From positions 62,001-126,000 of the forward strand of contig JABANP010000022.1 in the NCBI GenBank assembly GCA_013115135.1: a stretch of 64,000 nt of DNA. Direction: 5' to 3'. This document shows, piece after piece, positions 11,034-21,600 of this stretch. The notes below the pieces were generated by a model. That model ran no database searches, was not told the origin of the DNA, and saw only the letters and a program-made list of their open reading frames with translations. The first letter of the stretch is position 1. Each line of letters opens with the position of its first letter. The translations under genes were made by a program, and so were the position numbers. This stretch comes from Perkinsus olseni (lineage: Eukaryota > Perkinsozoa > Perkinsida > Perkinsidae).

Positions 11034-12500
11034 ATGAAGTACACGTGTGCGCTTCTATCTGTTGCGGCTTCTCTGTTGGGGCCACTCATGTTCGGTCTCA
11101 CTCTGGGCTTCACCGGTCAGACTATCGACACCATGCAGAATAATGTAACTACTCTCGATGGTACACCTATTGAAATTGGTCCCGATGATAACTTGTACGT
11201 ATTTGATACTTCAACGGAAGCCTCTTTGTATGGTTCCTTGGTCAACCTCGGCGCCATGGGTGGGGCTATCCTGTTAGGTGGTCCTCTTATTGAGAAGTTC
11301 GGCAGGAAGTGGGTTCTTCTTGCATGCTCACCTTGTTTCCTCCTGATCTACGTGTGGCAGGCTTTGGCTCACACCTCGTGGCATTTGTTGTTCGCCCGTG
11401 TCCTAGTCGGGTTCGTCGTGGGCGTTGAATCCGTCGTCGTTCCCACCTACATTGGCGAGGTTTCCCCCACGGCTATTCGTGGAGCCCTGGGAGCCTGCAA
11501 TCAGCTTTCCATCACCATTGGTATCCTCCTTGCCTACGCACTTGGACTAGCATTCAGAACGGACGCCGGTTCTACCGATCCCAACGTTACTGAGAGCACC
11601 TTTTGCAACTGGAGAAGCGTCAGCTGGACCTACTTGATCCCTTCCACTTTGTTGGGTATCTGCGTTCTCTTTGTCCCCGAGTCCCCCAGGTGGCTTGCCC
11701 AGCATAGCAAGGTTGAGCATGCTACACGGGTTTTGCTGAGGCTCCACGGCTCAAAGTCTGCGGCCCAAGACCCTGAAATCATGGAAGAGATGAAGGCTTA
11801 TAAGGAAACGGCAGAACGTGGCTCAGAGGTGACCTGTCGCAGTTGGCAGGGTCGTGTTAGTCGGGCTTTACACGCTCTTGGCGAGTGCAAGACGCAGTTG
11901 GCAATCGTTATCATGGTGCAAGTTCTGCAGCAGCTCTCCGGCAACAACGCATTCATCTTCTACCAGACGACTATCTTCCAAGCGGCTGACATCGACAGCA
12001 AGGATGCGATGGCCCTAGCGGTTATGGCTGTTATGGTTGGTGTGACTCTAATCGGCTGTGTGGTTATAGACAGGCTTGGTAGGAGAGTGCTCCTTGTAAC
12101 TAGCGCTGGAGGTATGTGCATAGCAGCTGTTCTCCTCGGTACATTCTTTTTCCTGGACGATGTCAACCATAACAACGTCAGCTGGTTGGCCATCTTCTCC
12201 GCCTTCTTGTACATTGGATCCTTCTCTATCGGTGTTGGTGCCATTCCATGGCTGATTATAGCAGAGATTGCCCCCAACGAAGTGAGGGGACTGTGCGCGT
12301 CCATTGCAATAGCCGTCAACTGGTTCTGTTCTTGGATTGTCACAATGTTCTTAGATGACTACAGAGCGGCGATTACGTACCAGGGAGTCTTCTGGAGTTT
12401 CGCTGTTGTCTCCTTAATGACCATCATCTTCGTGTTGCTCTTCATACCCGAGACCAAGAATAAATCTTTTGAAGAGATTCAATCACACTTCCACTCATGA
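11034..12500 (+). CDS. MFS sugar-transporter-like protein copy 5, divergent TM7 motif
   Basis: Complete, intronless 488-residue member of the array. The ATG at 11034 gives the conserved TM1 start MKYTCALLSVAASLLGP; the frame is open a little further upstream without an ATG. The N-terminal half matches copy 4 closely (EKFGRKW, PTYIGEVSPTAIRG, PESPRWL), but the C-terminal half has drifted. The TM7 substrate motif reads QQLSGNNAF where other copies have QQLSGINAV or QQFSGINAV, the TM8-TM9 loop reads DRLGRR, and the final motif is PETKNKS rather than PETKGKS. The tail stops a few residues after that motif. The gene is open and intact, so changed substrate preference is more likely than loss of function. 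Confidence 0.93.
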   Translation: MKYTCALLSVAASLLGPLMFGLTLGFTGQTIDTMQNNVTTLDGTPIEIGPDDNLYVFDTSTEASLYGSLVNLGAMGGAILLGGPLIEKFGRKWVLLACSPCFLLIYVWQALAHTSWHLLFARVLVGFVVGVESVVVPTYIGEVSPTAIRGALGACNQLSITIGILLAYALGLAFRTDAGSTDPNVTESTFCNWRSVSWTYLIPSTLLGICVLFVPESPRWLAQHSKVEHATRVLLRLHGSKSAAQDPEIMEEMKAYKETAERGSEVTCRSWQGRVSRALHALGECKTQLAIVIMVQVLQQLSGNNAFIFYQTTIFQAADIDSKDAMALAVMAVMVGVTLIGCVVIDRLGRRVLLVTSAGGMCIAAVLLGTFFFLDDVNHNNVSWLAIFSAFLYIGSFSIGVGAIPWLIIAEIAPNEVRGLCASIAIAVNWFCSWIVTMFLDDYRAAITYQGVFWSFAVVSLMTIIFVLLFIPETKNKSFEEIQSHFHS

Positions 12501-12967
12501 TCACAGACCAAAGACCGATCCTCTTGCAAGTGTGCTGGGACTCAGCGAATTCATCGCAGCTCAATTTCTTCCGCCCATCACGGTAAGATTTCCTTACGGA
12601 GATGTGGATCGAGGAGCTTTCAATATTCAGTGGCATCTCTCCAACTAACCGACCAACGGTGCAGGTTTAGTCCTACGTTTTATTCAAGTTACGATTGACC
12701 CTCATTCGCCAACTTTGTGAGCGCGTGAACTTGTTTTGTGTTATCGAAAGTTTGGTAGTTCGAGTGTGCTCCTGCAACCGTCATCAGCAGTACATGGGTG
12801 CATTCCACGAGCTGTCCGTATACTGAGCGTTCAGGGAGCTCACACGGCTAGTAAGCTTGGCATATGTCTATGCCTCATTCTAGGTGCGCCACTGGTTTGT
12901 GACGTGTCAAGTTCCTCGAACTCCCACTATACCATTCAGAAACTTATTCGGCGGATGGGGTCAATTA
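12501..12967. other. Intergenic region, no gene seen
   Basis: Spacer between the last transporter and the minisatellite. No open frame with family likeness was seen on either strand. Confidence 0.5.
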
Positions 12968-12978
12968 GCTGATGTCTC

Positions 12979-13016
<38 letters not shown>

Positions 13017-13938
13017 CTCGCTAATGTGATGATATCATCCTCGACCCCCATATAGGCTACGGCAACGGCCCTATCCGCCAATTTGCTGATGTCTCAACAA
13101 CAACAACTCGCTAATGTGATGATATCATCCTCGACCCCCATATAGGCTACGGCAACGGCCCTATCCGCCAATTTGCTGATGTCTCAACAACAACAACTCG
13201 CTAATGTGATGATATCATCCTCGACCTCCATATAGGCTACGGCAACGGCCCTATCCGCCAATTTGCTGATGTCTCAACAACAACAACAACAACAACTCGC
13301 TAATGTGATGATATCATCCTCGACCCCCATATAGGCTACGGCAACGGCCCTATCCGCCAATTTGCTGATGTCTCAACAACAACAACTCGCTAATGTGATG
13401 ATATCATCCTCGACCCCCATATAGGCTACGGCAACGGCCCTATCCGCCAATTTGCTGATGTCTCAACAACAACAACAACAACAACAACTCGCTAATGTGA
13501 TGATATCATCCTCGACCCCCATATAGGCTACGGCAACGGCCCTATCCGCCAATTTGCTGATGTCTCAACAACAACAACTCGCTAATGTGATGATATCATC
13601 CTCGACCCCCATATAGGCTACGGCAACGGCAACCCTATCCGCCAATTTGCTGATGTCTCAACAACAACAACAACAACTCGCTAATGTGATGATATCATCC
13701 TCGACCCCCATATAGGCTACGGCAACGGCCCTATCCGCCAATTTGCTGATGTCTCAACAACAACAACTCGCTAATGTGATGATATCATCCTCGACCCCCA
13801 TATAGGCTACGGCAACGGCCCTATCCGCCAATTTGCTGATGTCTCAACAACAACAACTCGCTAATGTGATGATATCATCCTCGACCCCCATATAGGCTAC
13901 GGCAACGGCAACCCTATCCGCCAATTTGCTGATGTCTC

Positions 13939-13997
<59 letters not shown>

Positions 13998-14066
13998 CTC
14001 GCTAATGTGATGATATCATTCTCGACCCCCATATAGGCGACGGCAACGGCAACCCTATCCGCCAAA
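12968..14066. repeat. Minisatellite of 11 units with variable (CAA)n tracts
   Basis: Eleven head-to-tail units start with GCTGATGTCTCAACAA at 12968, 13085, 13175, 13265, 13364, 13454, 13556, 13649, 13745, 13835 and 13928. The basic period is 90 bp. Longer units (93-117 bp, and about 138 bp for the last) gain length in CAA triplets or in an extra AAC inside GGCAACGG. Every unit contains the perfect 12-bp palindrome GATGATATCATC, altered to GATGATATCATT in the last. All six frames carry stops within a unit, so it is not coding. Units are almost identical, indicating recent expansion or homogenisation. Confidence 0.97.
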
Positions 14067-14442
14067 TAGACTTCTGAATGGTATAGTCAAAGAGGGAGAC
14101 TTAGATTCATAGTTAGGCGAATCATCAGGGATTACCGTTGGGGACTGAATGACCCCCGATCACTAATGAAAGTCGGTGGCTATCAGAAACGCATCACATA
14201 CAGCACAACACAATCATGCAGCCTTCGACATTGCCTGCTCTTTCTCTCTCAGCAGCGCCACCAGCTGGTCAGCTCTTTGCTTGTACTGATAGGACGAGTC
14301 TCAATACTACCTAGTCGTCATAGACCTACGATCTTCTCAACCTTTGCTGCCTCGGTTTTTTCCATCTCCGTCGAAGGCATCATTCGGCGATTCTCCCTGC
14401 GCGAGAAAGGGCTCATAGATTCCTACTTTAGCTCAGAGCGTG
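14067..14442. other. Spacer, no gene seen
   Basis: Sequence between the minisatellite and the stop codon of the next minus-strand gene. It probably includes that gene's 3' UTR; no other feature was seen. Confidence 0.4.
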
Positions 14443-15445
14443 TTACTCCAGCATGCTCGCTTTGATCGAATTGACGTTCCTCTGGTACTTTTTCAGGATG
14501 CCCTTGCAACGGTTGAGGCACTCATTACGGACCTCCCGTGTAACCTTCGGCAGTACAACGCTGATCTACAATCGAGTCCATGACTGATTTAGAACTTCCC
14601 CTGCCTGAGATTGCCTTATTCCCATCTTTGTTCACCGTCCAGTTCTTCCCCCTCAGCTGAATAGCCTTCTGGCACCTGTACAAGTCCGCCTCGTCGAAAC
14701 TACAGACCCGGTGTTCTACGCTCCTGCCAAGCCGTCGTCGAAAACGGAGAAGTTGACCGTCGTGGCATTGACGATGCTCATCTGTGATATACTCAACAAC
14801 GGCTTCTCCGCAACCTGATCTTCAGGCTCATCATCTCATCCACTCCTCGCGACCCTACTGTGATGCTCCTGAAGAGCTCAGGAGACGCCTGCTCGACCTG
14901 CACTTCTTGCAAGGCGGACTTCATCTCTTTCACTTCTTCATCAAGAGCTTGAGTTTGCTGAGGCCTCCACAGTTTCATCGAGCCCGTGCAGTCTAACTGT
15001 ACCTCTTTTAGCATATTGGCATGCTCCATCTTCTGATCTAACCGTTGCTGTCGGCGCTCGGCCGGGGTCAGTGAGCCCACTGAGACCATCACGCTACAGA
15101 CCACGAAGTGCCGTTCAATTTACCGCTTTTAGTGTCCTCCAATGACAGGAATTTATCAGCTTCTCTTCGGTCACGCAAATCCTGATCGGTGTACTCCGGC
15201 AGCGAGATCCGAAACCCTCCCTACCTTCTTTCTCTGAGCACTCTGTTGTTTCTCCTCTTTCGTCTTCTGCTTGGGAGGACTCTTCTTAGCGAAGCCTCGA
15301 GCCCCGAAGCGGTCTGTTACCGAAACTGTCGGCTCCGTCAGTAGACTCGGAGCCGCGAACTGAGACCGACAGAGTGAGCCAAAAGACCGAGCAGCCGTTG
15401 AGTACTCGCAACAGGCCGTGCCTGAGGAGGCTGCTGTGCTGACAT
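14443..15445 (-). CDS. Coiled-coil protein of unknown function, multi-exon
   Basis: I do not recognise the family. Starting at ATG 15445 (MSAQQPPQARP), short GT-AG introns join exons encoding a Lys/Gln-rich segment (KSPPKQKTKEEKQQSAQRKK), a charged helix with TPAERRQQRLDQKMEHANM, and a heptad-like stretch (QALDEEVKEMKSALQEVQ). The last exon ends NRCKGILKKYQRN...SMLE at TAA 14443. Introns read by eye include about 53 nt (after codon 11), 44 nt (before the TPAERR exon) and 45 nt (before QALDEE). A middle part near 14.6 kb (Cys/Lys-rich) has uncertain junctions. Composition suggests a soluble structural or cytoskeleton-associated helix protein, but nothing defines a role. Confidence 0.6.
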
Positions 15446-15822
15446 TCGGTAGAATGTCTAAAAGCCGCCAGCGAACGCCGGGTGACGAACATGAGCGGAG
15501 AAGTTAATCAGGATCCTTTAGGACGAGATCATAGCAGAAGGAACACTCTATCTCCTCGGACCGAGAACTCGACACGCCGAGCCCTGAAATTTCCACTCCC
15601 AGGCTGCTACTGTGAGACGGGAGAGCCGCACGATGGTACGACTAGAGAGCCCGTCAGCCGCGTCAGCAGAGCCGTACACAACCCTGACGTGACCGTTTGC
15701 CCAGGCAAGACCGGCACACGTCCTATCAGCCTCTAAGCCGAGGAAAACGACCTGAACCCAGAAATGAAAAACCTCGGCCGATTTTCACTAGGGATTGGGA
15801 GGTCGCTCACCATAGATGATCT
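15446..15822. other. Spacer, no gene seen
   Basis: Between two minus-strand genes. Open frames here have no family likeness. It should contain the promoter of the coiled-coil gene and the 3' UTR of the two-TM gene. Confidence 0.4.
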
Positions 15823-16249
15823 TCATTCAGCGATCGCTCTTGCGATGACATCGGAGACAGATAGCTGCCCCTCTGGTGGCAACTTCCTCGAATGATGCCA
15901 TACCAAACAGAAGGCGATGAGCAGATACCCGATATACATAACTGCCACGACGACCACGAAGAACAGGCCTACTAATGTCAACGCGAGCCGGCACGCACCT
16001 ATTTGTGCGAATGGGTTGTGTGACACGAGACCCACTAGGGTGTCGCACAGTCCCCAGCCGCCCACCCAGAAAAAGAATATCGAGCATTGCAACTGAGGAG
16101 AGAGCCGCCTTCTCCTTCGCGAATGTCAAAAACCCTACGGCGAGTGAAGAGCCAGCTAAGCCATCATTCCTCAGCGGAGTATTCTCCAATTCGCTGCTGA
16201 CTCCACCCATTTCTACATCAATCGGACGCGAGGGCATTAAATGCTTCAA
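15823..16249 (-). CDS. Small two-TM membrane protein, two exons
   Basis: Exon 1 starts at ATG 16249 and encodes a hydrophilic 37-residue N-terminus (MKHLMPSRPIDVEMGG...). A 46-nt intron (GTAGGG...CTCTCTCCTCAG) follows, and exon 2 encodes the rest to the stop at 15823, about 125 residues in all. Exon 2 carries two hydrophobic spans: the first contains FFFWVGGWGLCDTLVGLV, the second contains LVGLFFVVVVAVMYIGYLL. A short charged tail ends ARAIAE. Splicing is needed because the exon 1 frame runs into polar, repetitive sequence while the second frame is strongly membrane-like. No family recognised; likely an integral protein of an internal or plasma membrane. Confidence 0.6.
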
Positions 16250-16896
16250 AAACTTGCAACAAGGATCAGATGGACCTGACAGCTAGCAGGTGCCTTCGAC
16301 TCGGATGCTCGGATGCAAATCGGCTCCAGTCAACCATCGTCAGATTACTTCCTGGCCAGTCCAATCAGCGTACAGGAGAATTCCAGCACGATCGTGAGTA
16401 ACTTCATAATAACAAAACGACGAGAAGTTGAAACATTTCTATTACAAATCATTCAAGAGGTTGAAAAGATCCCCTTCTGTTGAGCGACGGAGGGAGGAGG
16501 TAAACTCAAGTATCACCTGGCAGCTTCGCAGCTAGCCCAGAGTCGCTGGCCTTCCTGAAAACAGCCATAGATAGCAAGCCGTTGACTACCGAAACACGCA
16601 GGTTCGAATCCCAGAGATATCATCTACTGCAATCTAGTGATAGACGCATTCGTTTTTACTCCCGCCATTATTATAATCGACTCCGCGTCCGTGAAGAGAG
16701 CTGTTCCCCGTGGTTCTCCGCACTACACGCAGATCGGCCATCGCGACGTTCATCAATCGGCACCACCGTCTGGTTGGGCTCAGGACCACAGTACCTTACA
16801 CGCACAGGAGGGAGCCTCCGCGAATCGGTTACAGTACGAGGGAGTCAACTCCCGCGATTGGCTCTCAAAAGGGTAGCGCAGCGCCCAAGCAAAGCC
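16250..16896. other. Spacer, no gene seen
   Basis: Between the two-TM gene and the methylcitrate synthase stop. Short open frames overlap one another on the plus strand around 16.6-16.9 kb, without family likeness. A GGTTCGAATCCC box at about 16602-16613 resembles a tRNA T-arm but no cloverleaf can be drawn. Confidence 0.4.
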
Positions 16897-18339
16897 CTAC
16901 TTTGAGGTTGGCCGAATAAGTTTATTATTAGCCCTTTGCTCTACAATATGGGCCGTCCATCCTGTTATTCTAGAAAACACAAAGAGTGGCGTGAAGAGAG
17001 GCGTTGGTACCTATGGGCAAGTGCGCAGATAGGCCGTACCACGCCCCCTACCCCGCAGTAGTGATATGCCGATGCACTGTAAAAGTCGGCGTTGGGATAC
17101 ATCCCCTTCTCGCTCATCATGACCTCCTCTACCCGCTTCGATATGTTGAACAACAGCGTGGTTCGACCCGGCTTTTGAGACAGCGCTCGAGAACACTCCT
17201 CCATTATTGGTGAGCGAGGGTCCCCGGCCTTGTATCTAGCAGGATAGGGGTTATGCCACTCAGCCCGGACCCAAGGCATACATTCTATGGCCGAAACCCA
17301 TCACCAACTTCTTCTGCGAGAACATTTCGTGCAACTTTCTCTCAGCATCATCAGGGTTCTCGAATGTCGATAGCAGCTCCATTGTGGCCTCGTTAGCCCC
17401 ACCGTGCAGGGGACCCCGAAGCGTACCTGAAACTTGCCCTATATTCTGAACGGCCGGTGGGCATCCACTCACCAATGGCGGTGGTAAAGGCCGAGTACGC
17501 ATCGCTTAGTGTTGCAGTGGTGACTCTAGCAGCGAAGGTAGAGGCATTGTAGTCATGCTCAGCGTAGCAGATGAAGGACTTGTCGAGCGTGCCTGCCCAG
17601 CGGTGGATAACTCAGCCTCGCACCAGCAACCCGTACGTATCATGTCTCGATCAGGGGATGAGTCGTACCCCGACTGATGGAGTAGTCGGAGGAAGTGGGC
17701 CGCCATGGTCTCTCGAGGATCGCGCTTGCTAGTGGACACATCGATCCTCCTCCCATAGTGCGGGAGAAGTGGAACCAATATCTACAACCACCACTACTCC
17801 TTCCTCTGACTGCGGTAGAGACTTACAGAACAGCACAGGGTAGCACGGCCATGAGCCTCTCAGCGACATCAACTGCTGTGTTGTCATGGACCCTCACATC
17901 GGGGTCCTCTGGCTCCGGTTCGAGGCAGCCAATCAGTGAAACGGACACTCGCAAGACCTTGCACGAATAACGACCTATCGCAAGGCGTAGAGACTAGACG
18001 ACCTACGTCCATCGGATGGGTATCTTTCGGTAGCATCTCGAGCATGGTCTTCATGTTAGAGCTGAGTTTCCTAGCTGCCCCTTGCCGCAGCAGGTAAGCG
18101 TCAAGTTCACGTCGAGTGGGTAGAGTGCCTCTCAGCAGCAGATACCTATCATGGGATGCCTTGGCCGAGGGAAGCGCCGCCATCACCTACGCGACTTCTT
18201 CGAAGGTCTCCGTCTTATCGGTTAAGTCTTTCACGTTGTAACCGCGGTAATTGAGGCCACTACCGAGACCGACGGTGCAGATCGCCGAGACGCCGGCCAC
18301 TACACCGGCCAAGCCGTCGGGCTGAACTCCGGATGACAT
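16897..18339 (-). CDS. prpC: 2-methylcitrate synthase (citrate synthase family), multi-exon
   Basis: Citrate synthase family enzyme that condenses propionyl-CoA (or acetyl-CoA) with oxaloacetate. The N-terminus GLAGVVAGVSAICTVG...GLNYRGYNVKDL, the core RGPLHGGANEATMELL, and the C-terminal RITGWTAHIVEQRANNKLI are typical of the PrpC type rather than ordinary citrate synthase. Catalytic residues are visible: His in LHGGANEA, His in VMGFGHRMY, Asp in YPNADFYSASAY. Exons are separated by short introns and end at TAG 16897. ATG 18339 (MSSGVQPDGLAG) is the first in-frame Met before the conserved domain; the frame continues upstream to about 18414 without an ATG, so an extra 5' exon with a mitochondrial presequence is possible. 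Its role would be the methylcitrate cycle for propionate disposal. Confidence 0.85.
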
Positions 18340-18665
18340 AGAGGGAGGGTCCACGCGCTTGAGAAAGCAAGGGGAGTGAGCCGCATTTTCAAAGCCACGA
18401 GCGTGTGTACGCAAACGAGAGCGAACCCGGGACGTCCGACAGGTGGTTGGGAGCTCTTAACGGAGCCGGTGCCTTAGGCATCAACCGAGGGCTGGGACCA
18501 GTAGTACAAGAACAAATTGGATCATTTGAAATGCTTCAACCTGCGCTTCCGTGCCAGCGATTTACCTCGCGTTAAAACGGCACGATTACGGACAATCTAC
18601 CACGCGCATAATCGTTGAAGCGTAGAGAGATCGCATCATCAGTTAAGGCTTTCCATGGTTTAAGG
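18340..18665. promoter_or_regulatory. Divergent intergenic region between methylcitrate synthase and TMTC
   Basis: About 0.3 kb separates the two head-to-head start codons, so both promoters, or one bidirectional promoter, must lie here. An upstream exon of the synthase could also fall inside. No specific element was recognised. Confidence 0.4.
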
Positions 18666-21600
18666 ATGAAGGAGCCTCGCCAGAAGCTACCAAGCCACAA
18701 CGAGCTGATACGAAGGAACGATGATTGTGAAGTGATTCCCGTCATCGTCCGCTGACTCGGATACACTTACCCTCAGACCCCGACAGACGAGGCTAACGAA
18801 GTGAGCACAGAGAGGTCGGACCTGGACCGCTGGCAGAGGCCTTCCTCATCTGATAACGATGAAGATGATGCATACGTCGTGGGTAAAAGGGCCTGCTGCT
18901 GTTGAGGATCTGAGCGACTTGGCTTCAGTGAGCCCTCCTCGAATATCGAGTGGCGACCACCCGGCCATATCCTCGTCATCCATCGTTAAAGGAAGTAAGA
19001 AGCCTCAGGGCTGTCCGCCAAGGCCATCCACCCCTGCCAAGGTACACTAGCAGGCCCTTTGACACCGTTGGCTCGCCTTCTATGGCGAGGTGTCTTCGAA
19101 CCTGCCATGACCTCCCGTTGGCGGCGACTGATATCAGTCATATTCATCGTAGCGAAGAGTCGGCCTATACGGCCGGTACTTGAGGCTGCCACTCAGGCCG
19201 TGTGCCTGGCGCCGTACACCCCTATGATACGATATAAAGGCTTCATAATGGACGACTCAGTAGCGATAGTGAGTGCACCCACAACGAGGTAGTCAGCCTG
19301 TCCACAGCGACCTCGGTAGGTGCGCAATCTGAACGTGGTTGGGGAGTCGGTCAGCTGGTCCGACCTCAACAGCAGAGATTTCTGGGGCCTCAACATGTTC
19401 GATGGCGGCTGGACTCACAAATCCTTCCGCCCTATCACCACCATCACGTAGTCACTTGCCAGCTTCGCTCCGCTAGAAAGGCCTCCCTACTGCAGTTATC
19501 GTTGGAACTACATCCTGCACGGCCTGGACTCCTCCGGCTTCCACGTCGCCAACTTCCTCCTCCACGCTGCTGTCAGCTTCTTGATGGTAGACCACCAAAA
19601 CCCTCCACGAACGATTGAGCACTTATCCAGATTCCGCTATGTACCATCGTATTGGGAGCTCCTCGGCTATTGGCCGTCATCGGGGCAGCCCTGTTCGCAT
19701 GCCATCCGGTGCATACCGAAAATTTGCTGTAACGAGCGGTGGTCCTGAAAGCGGTCCAGCGGGGCTGAGCAAGGTACCTAGTGTGCCGAGCGGACATTCT
19801 GGCCGCACTCTTCGCAATACTCTCAATCGTCCTCTATATCTCGGCAGCTGGCCACAACAATAAGGTAGATACCTGCGTCCAGAGGTTTCTGAGGAGCCTG
19901 TGGATGTTCAGGCTGACTCGGGCCTTTCCAGGAACGAGGAGGGCCCTCACTGGGTGCTAATGATGTCTGGTTGTCTCCTTGCGTGTCTTCTCGCCGTGGC
20001 GGGAGGGCTATCGAAGGAGGCCGGTTTCACAGTACGCAAGTCGTCTGTATCGCCAATCCGACACCATCGGACTCAGGTCCTACCCATCCTCGTAGGGATT
20101 GAGGTGTTTGCACTTGTGGCGGTCCCTCAGAGATGGGAGACCTGCGAACTACTCGCGGGCTACCCAAAGGATCGCCATGGTAGACACTGCCCTCGTTCGA
20201 TGCTGATCAATGACCCAATCTAGGTCTGCTCCGTGACCATCGCCTGCTTGCTCTGGCGCTATTCTCATACTCGCGGTGAGGGAGGGGCTGCGGCCTCTAT
20301 GCGTGCTCTTGGTGGGGCATAGGTACGGACGTTAACATGTCCCCTCAAGACAACCCGGTGCAGTTCGAGACTGATAGACTAACCAGGATGCTCACGTGAG
20401 GGTTGTTAGACCCTTCCCAGCATAACGAGCCCTTGGAAGATACGCCTTCCTTCACGGCCAATACTTGAAGCTCCTCATTCTCCCTATGTATTTGTGCTAC
20501 GACTACTCTCTCAATGCCATCCCAATGCTACGGTCCTTCCAAGATTGCAGACTGCTGCTGCCACTAGCCTCATACGTGAGCTGCGACCCGGCGCAAAGAC
20601 GGCGCTAGTTGCCTGTGCCACCAGTTACTCATAGCATGCCTCTTGGCGGTTGGACTGAGGCTGCTCACCACTGTTGGCCTCGAGCGCAGCCACCAATGCT
20701 CACGAGAGCGGGGCAAGAATATTTTGATCGGCCTCGCGGTGCTGATAGTCACTTGGGTAGTCCTAACACGGGTGTCGCCACAGTGGAGACGGTCCCTTTG
20801 TGCAGTTCCCGGCCTCGAACGTCATGTTCCCTGTTGGCACCGTCATCGGAGAGCGGCTGCTGTACATCCCTTCCATTGGCTTCATCATGCTGGTCGTTAC
20901 GTTGCTAGAGTCCTGTGCGAGTCGGCGCAGCGGACTCCTCGACCCGGTCAGCCAACACCGCCCATCTCGCTGCCAGTCCAGTAGACCACCGAGCGATATC
21001 CTCAGGGTATCTCCTCGAGCGCGTCATTCCACGGATACTCGACAAAAAGTCATGTGTCGTTAGGGCTCAAAGCTGGAGCAGGTACGGCCGCTTGGGCGGG
21101 CCTTCCGAACGAATCTCTGCTTTTCTTTGCGTTACCTTCGTCCTCCCGTCATAAGTTTTATGGCATTCCGACATGATCTTTGCAGGAGGGGTATTTTCAG
21201 CAAATGCCATAAGGAGTCAAAAGACCTCTCGGAAGCACTGGACGAAGGATCGCCAACCGCAGAGTTTCGATTCTTCCAAGTCCGAGCATCGTGGTACGTC
21301 TGGGCCGGTGCTGCCTGCCAAGGGCCTTCCGTCTCCCTGCTAGTTATCCCTCGGCTTCACCGTCTTCATCCTCATCCCTGTGTTCTGTACCCGAACCTTC
21401 TTGCGCGTGCTCGACTGGAGTGATCCAGATGTGAGCCCGCAAGTTCATGCTCGGCGCTGCAGGTGTGATGGCAGGTCCTTTTCGTTGTGGACGGCGTGAG
21501 ACAGCCGTCGTCGGCTAAAACTCAAGTGAGGTCTCTTCCACTGCCGCTCCTGCCGTCTAGGTAGTTCTATCGTAATTTATTTGCAACCTCGGTCGAGTAT

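Noticed and set aside
12968..14066. Coding tandem-repeat protein (MSQQQQLANVM...) in the minisatellite
   Set aside because: Unit lengths are multiples of three, but every frame on both strands has a stop inside each unit.
12968..14066. CRISPR-like array
   Set aside because: There are no unique spacers: whole units are repeated and vary only in CAA number. The context is eukaryotic.
16590..16620. Possible tRNA at GGTTCGAATCCC
   Set aside because: Only the T-loop resembles a tRNA; no T-stem pairing beyond two or three bases and no acceptor or anticodon arm.
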